Shown piece by piece: positions 56,974 through 64,000 of a DNA stretch of 64,000 bases. The notes under the pieces were generated by a model. The model saw only the letters and a list, made by a program, of their open reading frames with translations. It had not been told where the DNA came from and made no database searches. How positions within the stretch are numbered: position 1 is the stretch's first letter; each line of letters starts with the position of its first letter. Origin of the DNA: Omphiscola glabra (taxonomy: Eukaryota > Mollusca > Gastropoda > Lymnaeidae); NCBI GenBank assembly GCA_964017045.1, contig OZ024806.1:2999992-3063991 (forward strand). The letters are read 5' to 3'. Both the position numbers and the translations under genes were made by a program.

Positions 56974-58640
56974 CGTTTTACCTGACCTGATTGCAGACTC
57001 TTCCCATTATTATCAAGTAAATTATACAATGCATAAATGTTCTATGATTTCATGACTTATAAACAGTTTGAAAATGTGTAGCAATGATAACAGAACATGA
57101 TCATATGATCTATTACAACTGTAAACGCAAAGTATAGAATATGAGCTCCGCTATATATGCCATGGTGTTGCATGAATCTAATCTACAAAACAATTTCTTA
57201 ATCAAAGGGAAGGCACTGATGAAAATGACATCACTGCCGGTAAGATATTGATACATATATGTATGTATACATATATATATATATATAAAAGGCATGTTAT
57301 GAAGGGTGGCAATAAATTGTTTCTATTTTGATTAGCTAAACATAAATTAATTTTTAACAGCCAAATAATTAATTTAGAGTCCACCAAAACATTAAAAAGT
57401 TCTAGCAAAGATATGGTATTATTTTTTAACAAGTATTAACACAATATTAGGATTATTTTAACAACAGTTAAAGTTTAATGTGCCAGATATTTGTCCACAC
57501 CACTTTCTCAGGGTGTTTGAATATTTGAGGCGACAAATAATGCACATTTTTAAAAATTAAATCATATAATTTAAATTCAATTCTTATATTACAATCGGAA
57601 TATTTGAACAACATAGAGACATTCAATCCAAAAAATGACAGGAAAAAAAACCCCATTGAAGGGATGGCTCAATTGATTGCTGTTAATTATTAAGTAAGTT
57701 AAAACAAAAAATACCTTTGATAAACTATGTTGTTAATTTGAGAGTTGCCATTCTGCAACAATGTCTGAAATAGAATTTGTCAGCAAGATGTGGAGAATGT
57801 CTGGCAATAAACCTTGATTATTTTAATTATTTCAAATAAAAAAAGTCACAATCAATGTCTCATATTGATGAATAAAGTGAATTTATATGCAACTGATTTG
57901 TATTCCATGGGAAGTTAAAACATCCATTAATTTAAAGACCAGAAATTCAGAAAACAAGGTTCCATCAACAAGGCTTGTTATAAAATCCAGGTGTAAAATG
58001 TGCCACAAAAATTACAAAAAATGTTCAACTGTCAAACATAGTGATAGAAATATTTGCTGAGCATGATGAACTTACTTCCCTTCCATTACAGGATGTCACA
58101 ATGGCAATAGCTGTATAACATTATGGCCATTTAAACTATTATATACAGCAGCAGAGTGCTGCCAATCAAACAACAATTGGCTCGGTACTGATCAGATTTC
58201 TTTAGATTAAATATTTAAAAAATAGAACTTTTTATATTATTTAAAAAAAATTATTTTGACTATTTTTGGCAACTAAAGTTCATTAGAATAGTCAAAATTT
58301 AACAACAGGTTCACCTAAACTGGATCAAACCACCTCCAGCACACGGCTGATCTACCGGAATGTTTTATTTCATGTTATATTCAACAGCATACGTATTATT
58401 GAGATAAGGTTAAAGTTACACTGTCCTTGCGGTTACATTTCTATTTGGATGTCAAATTGGAAAAAATATTTTAAGTCATAATTTGGCGATGAAAAGGACA
58501 AATCACGCCTAGATCAATAAAACAAAATTGATTGATAGACGTAAAATTTCCTCACTTCAGAAAACTGAGAGTCATCAATGTTACGATTATTACTGGCTTT
58601 AAAAAAAAAATGGGGGATGAACATGACAATGGATTTAACG
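56974..58640. other. AT-rich non-genic stretch
   Basis: No gene. A (TA)n tract lies at about 57266-57287. Confidence 0.5.
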
Positions 58641-58650
58641 CTAATCGTAT

Positions 58651-58893
58651 TGCTTTCCTTACAAGTCTTCCTTTCCTTACAAGTCTTGCTTTCCTTACAA
58701 GTCTTCCTTTCCTTACAAGTCTTCCTTTCCTTACAAGTCTTCCTTTTCCTGTCAAGTCTTCCTTTCCTTACAAGTCTTCCTTTCCTTACAAGTCTTCCTT
58801 TCCTTTCAAGTCTTCCTTTCCTTATAAGTCTTCCTTTCCTTACAAGTCTTCCTTTCCTTTCAAGTCTTCCTTTCCTTTCAAGTCCTGCTTTCC
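58651..58893. repeat. minisatellite, 18 bp unit, about 13 copies
   Basis: 'tttccttacaagtcttcc' and close variants ('tttcaagtcttcc', 'ctgtcaagtcttcc') fill 0.24 kb. Period 18 leaves frames open on both strands (FLTSLP on plus, KGRLVR on minus); these are not called as genes. Confidence 0.95.
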
Positions 58894-60349
58894 TAATAAT
58901 TCCTACGCATTTGTTCATTTATTTTAGAGCTCAAATTACAATTTTAATATTTGCAGCCGGTGCTTGGTTTCCCTTCTCAAACATAATTCTTAACTGTTGT
59001 GAAAGTTTTCAAATTGCTGCACATTGTCCTTGTAAATTTAAAGCATTTTTGTTGAGGAACTATACTTTACGCCAAGGTTGAACATAATTTAAGGATGACA
59101 ATATATTTTTACCCTGATCACGATCCGGTTTTCCCCCAGATTTGTGGAGGACTGTTGCTGACGGATGTAGCTCCAATTTAAGCCCCAGACCTGCCAACTA
59201 GTCATTCTGTAGATAGTTGACTTTTACCAAGTTGTCAAATAAAATTTTCACAATCAAACTAGATTATATGATCTGTCAAGACTATGTGGACTATCATAAT
59301 TAGACGTCTTGATCACACCCTCAAAGCCACAACAGTTGCGCTCGTGTCTCAATAAGATCATTCAATAAATTTTAAGTATGAAAACTCTTCAGCAAAGTAT
59401 TACATTTTGGTCTATGTTCATATCTTGAATTGTAGAGCTGAGGAGAAATATGACAACAAAGTCTGTGCTTTTATGTGGCTGTGACATAAATTGTTAACAA
59501 TCTTTAACTGTGAAAAAAGTAGACAGGAGAATTTAAAAAAAAATATTAAGTTAATTTTTTTCTAAGAAATTAACAATGAAAATTTTTAAAATGTGTAACA
59601 AACTGTGAAATAATTGGTCAATAAATAATCCATTGTGTAGAAAAGAAAACTGAAAATGACATCATCAATTTTGTTGTTCATGGCATGCAATAAAAATAAA
59701 AGAGTTATAAAATGTATTTCCTTTTTGAGAGGAGCTTGGAAGGAGACATCTAACTCTGACTGTAAAGTTAAAGCCTAAAATGTTTTTTAAGAGAAAATTT
59801 TCAGACTGACTTCTTTTTTCTCATTGTTACATAACAAACTACATACTGTGACAGCGTGGCAACAAAATCCACATTTTGCATGTGGATGTTTTGTTTATGA
59901 TTTCACAATAAATAATGCTTTTAAAAATCTGAAACCATTGAAATCTTGCAACACATTCTTTAAACTTTAATATTTCTTATATAAGGTACTGCCATATTAT
60001 GTCTCATGTAGCCTAAACCATTTTCATATATGAGTGTAACACACGCAAAATAGGCAAGACGTTATGGCCATCAGAACAAGATCAAATATATTTTACTGGC
60101 AACAAATTATTTAAAGTACATAGGTAAGAAAAATAATAATTAAAGTGTGCCCTAGAAACACATTGAGCCAAATTACATTCACACTCACTAACATCAACCA
60201 AAAATATATTTTAATGTATTGTCCACATGAGGATGTGAGATTTAACTGTGATCAGGGTCTTGACAAATGCCCAGAACTATCAGGAAATTTAGGACCTAAA
60301 TAATCCATAGTGCAGGCAAGACAAATATTTGCTCTTTGCACATAGACTA
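58894..60349. other. AT-rich stretch with a fragment of the 48.8-kb TIR family
   Basis: At 59187 'cagacctgccaacta' followed by 'tctgtagatag' matches the left end of the element at 48820 ('cagacctgccaacc' and 'tctgtagagg'). No partner end nearby. Otherwise nothing recognised. Confidence 0.5.
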
Positions 60350-60690
60350 TATTAACTGTATAGTGGAGTGATGAAAATGTAGACATTCCCACAATGCACT
60401 TTCACATGTAAAGAGCTTACTCAATATAACACATTTATCATCAGTTTACCTTATGAACTCTCCTTTATGAAGTACTGAAAATGTAGGCATATCCACAACA
60501 TACAGGATCAAAACATAAGGCTTTTATCCTAATATAACACATTTATTATGATTTCATCATATGAACTGTCCATGGAGGAGTCTGAATATGTAGTCTTTCC
60601 TCACAATGTCCCCCATGCACATATAAGGCATTGGCTCTAATGTAAACACCTATCATCAATTTATCGTGTGAACTCTCCTAGGCGGATGCG
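60350..60690. repeat. diverged tandem repeat in the 3' UTR of the CUB gene, about 115 bp unit, 3 copies
   Basis: Blocks 'aatataacacatttatcatc', '(c/t)atatgaactgtcc' or 'ttatgaactctcc' and 'gaaaatgtag(a/g)cat' recur three times. The last copy ('cctatcatcaatttatcgtg', 'tgaactctcc') contains the stop codon and the final codons of the minus-strand gene. Confidence 0.7.
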
Positions 60691-62529
60691 TACTCCTGTG
60701 CTTTGGCGGTGAATAGTTTGGCGGGGTGATGGACTCACCCAACTCATTTAAGTACAACGACTCGTAAGACGGAGGCGGCTCATCGACATCGGGCAGCGAG
60801 TCTGTGTCACTGCCGCCAGCCGTCTCAGCACCCTCTCCTAACTCTGCTATAGGGGGCACCATTGGCGCAGAGGCTGTAGCTGCTGCTGCTGCGTGTGGTT
60901 GGTTGTTGCCATTGATGTGAGTGACCACCTCTACTTCATCTTCTCCCGGAAGCTGGGTCAGTCGTGTCGTTTCTCTGATGCTGCTGGATTGTTCAACATT
61001 GGAGTTGGTTCCCTGCTTGTTCCGCAGACAGCTGCAGCAACGTGTGGCACGTAGGATGATGAAAGTGAGTCCAATGCCTGCGAGCACAGCCCCAACAATC
61101 CCTGCAATCTTGATTATCTTTTCCTTGGATATAACTGGAGGAGTGTAAAATAATATAATTAATGTTTTCTTGCAATTATATTAATAAAAAAATTTAAAAA
61201 ATTTTAAAAAATACTGAATTATTTCATTACTGTAAATGAAATGTAATAAATTAATTTTTAAAACTCCACAAAAACAACCTGTCAAATAGATAAAGAAAAC
61301 ATGATTTTAATTTTACTAAAAAATAGTACATTTTTCATAATGGTTCCTACTTATAAAGCAGACCTATGCGCAAACTGACCTAATTTGGATGATAGTAAGC
61401 GGTTGCGCTAGCAAGGATGCACACCAGCCCCTCCCTTCTTGATGCTTTGTATGAATTTTATTTAGAATATTTTAAACTGCAGCAACTACTATATAATAAA
61501 ATAAGGAATGCCTTTCATGTCTATAATAACTTCTTTTTGATTCACAACTGACTTTCTACGGTACAAAATTAAAAAATTATCGTCATCATAGTATTATTAT
61601 TTAAGAAAAATTACAATGCTCTATTTCAGGCCTGCACAACTCAAAATGTAAGGCAGGCCGTAAAAACTTGTGTAGGCCGAAAGAAAATAGGACAGTGGGG
61701 GAAGCTATTAAGAAAATAGACTAATAATAATAAAGAATATTTTCATTACTTTGTGGGCCGCTAAGTGTGTGCTGGCTGGACGTATGTTGTGCAGGCCTAC
61801 ATTACATTAATGACAGTATACCAGGATTTCAAATGGGATTAAAATAAAAGTTGTTAAAATCTTTCATCACAATAATTATAAGGGTAAGCATCTTAATGAG
61901 ACACACAAACCATTTATAATAAGTCACACAAACAATTTATAATAATACACACAAACAATATTTAAATAAAAAATTTAAATAAAGTAATTTTTAAAGACAA
62001 AATGCAAATGTATTAATTTTGATATGACGACCTTTGAACTTTTTTAAAGCCGTCAATTCTTATTTCTTTTTTTAGTTCAATTCTTAGTTCTGTTCTAATG
62101 TCTAAGTTATGTTCTTATTTCTGCTCTAACGTCTGTTCTAAGTTCTATTCTTAGTTATGATCTAAGTTCTGTTCTTAGATCTTTTCTTAGTTCTGTTCTA
62201 AGTTATGTTCATAATTCTGTTCTTAATTCTGTTGTTAGTTCTGTTCCAAGTTTGATTTAAGTTCTATTCTTAGTTCTGATCTAAGTTCTGTTCTAATATA
62301 TGTTTTTAGTTCTATTCTTAGTTATGTTCTAAGTTCTGTTCTTAGTTCTCTTCAAAGTTCTGATTTTACTTCTCACCTTCCTTGGATGAAAATTTCATGG
62401 TGAATCTTCTCTCCCCCGCCACCTCTCCCCTCCTGTAGACCACCAGTAAGGTCCTGTCAGAGCTGGAGTAGGTCCCCTCAGGCTGTTTGTCACAGAGTTT
62501 GTCAAGCAGTGGGTCATCCTTGGTTTTGC
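60656..62529 (-). CDS. CUB-domain type I membrane protein, last two exons (partial)
   Basis: Two exons on the minus strand: 62529-62377 (153 bp) and 61134-60656. Both splice sites are canonical (acceptors 'tttatttgaag' and 'cactcctccag', donor 'GAAG|GTGAGA') and both introns are phase 1; the joined frame reads '...KFSSKEVISKEK...'. The upstream exon matches the second half of a CUB domain ('DPLLDKLC', then 'YSSSDRTLLVVY', then 'RRFTMKFSS'; one Cys, the fourth of the fold). Next comes a single membrane helix ('IAGIVGAVLAGIGLTFIIL') with a cysteine-rich juxtamembrane end ('RCCSCLR'), then a roughly 120-residue cytoplasmic tail, acidic and with 'EPPPSYESLY' and 'PPNYSPP', PY-type sites that could bind WW domains of Nedd4-like ligases. 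Stop TGA at 60658-60656. The gene's start lies beyond the right edge. Ligand unknown. Confidence 0.8.
61627..61798. mobile_element. hAT-like MITE family 2, copy B, in the CUB-gene intron
   Basis: Ends 'aggcctgcacaa' and 'ttgtgcaggcct' are perfect 12-bp inverted repeats. The interior aligns with 45866-46035. No clear TSD could be read, so the superfamily is inferred from the CAGGCCTGCACAA end only. Confidence 0.75.
62040..62360. repeat. simple repeat of 'agttctgttctt' type
   Basis: About 25 irregular copies of an 11-13 bp unit ('ttctgttcttag', 'ttctattcttag') directly downstream of the CUB exon in the intron. Confidence 0.9.
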
Positions 62530-62579
62530 CTTCAAATAAAAAAAATGTTGACAAATAAAATTGATGCTGGATGATATTG

Positions 62580-62812
62580 TGTATTTGATGTGTCTTTGTT
62601 GTGTCTTTGTTGTGTCTTTTCTATATTTTATGTGTTTTTGTTGTGTCTTTGTTCTGTCTTTGATGTGTCTTTGTTCTGTCTTTGATGTGTCTTTGTTCTG
62701 TCTTTATTGATGTGTCTTTGTTGTGCTTGTGTTGTGTCTTTGTTCTGTCTTTGATGTGTCTTTGTGTTGTTGTTGATGTGTCTTTGATGTGTCTTTGTTC
62801 TGTTAAAGTTTA
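62580..62812. repeat. simple repeat of 'tgtctttgttg' type
   Basis: About 18 irregular copies of 'tgtgtctttg(t/a)t' upstream (minus sense) of the CUB exon, so both intron flanks of the small exon are filled with short tandem repeats. Confidence 0.9.
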
Positions 62813-63281
62813 TACAGCAGGGACAACTGTGAAGACACGTGCACACGTGTATAATTGTGCATGTGTTTTGATCAGATCTTGTTAACTGTAGAAGAACTCA
62901 ACAACTTCACAATCAGTAGACAACTCTGCCAGAGACACAAATCTCCAAATACCTGTCAGTAACTACCGTTGCTATCAGTAACATTGTCATCAGGAAATGT
63001 CATCTTCTCTGATTTAAATAATTCTTAAAAATGTATGAATACATTGGAATATATTTTCTTGGAAGATCTTTTTCCTTTAAAACCACTGCAGCTGTTTGAC
63101 TTTTAGTGTATATTTTTGACATCGCAAAACTAACTCCTGCTTTAAAAAAAAATTTAATTAAAACTTGCCTACATGAGTCACTAGTGATTAAAATAATTTA
63201 GTATTGAAACTACTTCTCTGATAGCCATTGTTATGTGCCCTTGTTGCAGCTGTAAAGTACTAGCATTTATAACGGCCATAA
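62813..63281. other. AT-rich intronic stretch
   Basis: No exon of the CUB gene recognised here. If the gene continues to the right, this is intron. Confidence 0.5.
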
Positions 63282-64000
63282 AGTAACTGTGTGGGACAGA
63301 ACATGTCTAATGTATCAACACTATCTAGTAACTGTGTGGGACAGAACATGTCTTATGTATAAACACTATCTAGTAACTGTGTGAGACAGAACATGTCTTA
63401 TGTATCAACACTATCTAGTAACTGTGTGGGACAGAACATGTCTTATGTATCAACACTATCTAGTAACTGTGTGGGACAGAACATGTCTTATGTATCAACA
63501 CTATCTAGTAACTGTGTGGGACAGAACATGTCTTATGTATCAACACTATCTAGTAACTGTGTGGGACAGAACATGTCTTATGTATCAACACTATCTAGTA
63601 ACTGTGTGGGACAGAACATGTCTTATGTATCAACACTATCTAGTAACTGTGTGGGACAGAACATGTCTTATGTATCAACACTATCTAGTAACTGTGTGAG
63701 ACAGAACATGTCTTATGTATCAACACTATCTAGTAACTGTGTGAGACAGAACATGTCTTATGTCTCAACACTATCTAGTAACTGTGTGGGACATAACATG
63801 TTTTATGTATCAACAGTATCTAGTAACTGTGTGGGACAGAACATGTCTAATGTATCAACACTATCTAGTAACTGTGTGGACAGAACATGTCTTATGTATC
63901 AACACTATCTAGTAACAGTGTGGGACAGAGCATGTCTTATGTATCAACACTATCTAGTAACTGTGTGGGACAGAGCATGTCTTATGTATCAACACTATCT
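63282..64000. repeat. minisatellite, 45 bp unit, at least 16 copies, runs off the window
   Basis: Unit 'agtaactgtgtgggacagaa' plus 'catgtcttatgtatcaacac' plus 'tatct' repeats with period 45 (63282, 63327, ...) and few differences to the last base. The 99-codon frame (63400-63699) is a by-product of a period divisible by three. Confidence 0.95.

Noticed and set aside
58514..58927. Lys/Arg-rich and Phe/Leu-rich frames
   Set aside because: By-products of an 18-bp minisatellite, open on both strands.
63400..63699. 99-codon frame with a 15-residue repeat at the right edge
   Set aside because: Period 45 is divisible by three; the frame opens and closes with single base differences between units.
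1..64000. tRNA or rRNA genes
   Set aside because: No cloverleaf-forming A/B-box pair with a plausible acceptor stem was found. The best A box (19048) belongs to a SINE-like repeat.

Overview
The window is AT-rich, intron- and repeat-dominated animal DNA with no bacterial-type gene packing. It most likely comes from a gastropod mollusc, probably a freshwater pulmonate snail. The reasons are spliced genes with GT-AG introns, many decayed non-LTR retrotransposons of the kind common in molluscs, hAT MITEs with perfect 8-bp target-site duplications (TSDs), and two short elements that from memory match SPIN hAT transposons, which are reported from the pond snail Lymnaea as well as from vertebrates. 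The species is an inference, not proven here.

Only two host protein-coding genes are well supported. The first is a two-exon plus-strand gene (53611-53659 joined to 54249-55414, 404 aa) encoding a trypsin-fold (PA clan) protease-like protein. Its His/Asp/Ser motifs are visible, and a heptapeptide repeat lies between the Asp and Ser motifs. The second is the 3' end of a minus-strand gene (exons 62529-62377 and 61134-60656) encoding the end of a CUB domain, a transmembrane helix and a cytoplasmic tail with PY motifs. Its upstream exons lie beyond the right edge. Three well-formed plus-strand splice-bounded segments (3010-3177, 11780-11946, 26413 to about 26740) may be one long, mostly noncoding transcript; this is weaker.

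Layout. 0-14.6 kb: fossil Penelope-like element, LINE fragments, two GC-rich blocks, a hAT transposase fossil and small tandem repeats. 14.6-25.9 kb: a 5637-bp segment present twice in tandem with no difference that I could see. Each copy carries a LINE inserted with a 5' inversion (twin priming) inside a 12-bp TSD, a second LINE on the minus strand and a tRNA-headed SINE-like repeat. 25.9-43.7 kb: a cluster of large minisatellites (26-30 bp units, 0.2-2.5 kb each) separated by SPIN/hAT MITEs and a LINE that has landed inside one minisatellite. 43.7-51.4 kb: LINE, pogo/Tigger-like transposase remnant with an N-terminal psq helix-turn-helix and a C-terminal PHD finger but a 9-bp minisatellite where the DDE core should be, a 1.2-kb terminal-inverted-repeat (TIR) element, and a hAT MITE nested in another hAT MITE. 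51.4-64 kb: the two genes with their introns, more MITEs and short repeats, and a 45-bp minisatellite that runs off the window.

Most long open frames here are by-products of minisatellites whose unit length is a multiple of three and should not be read as genes.
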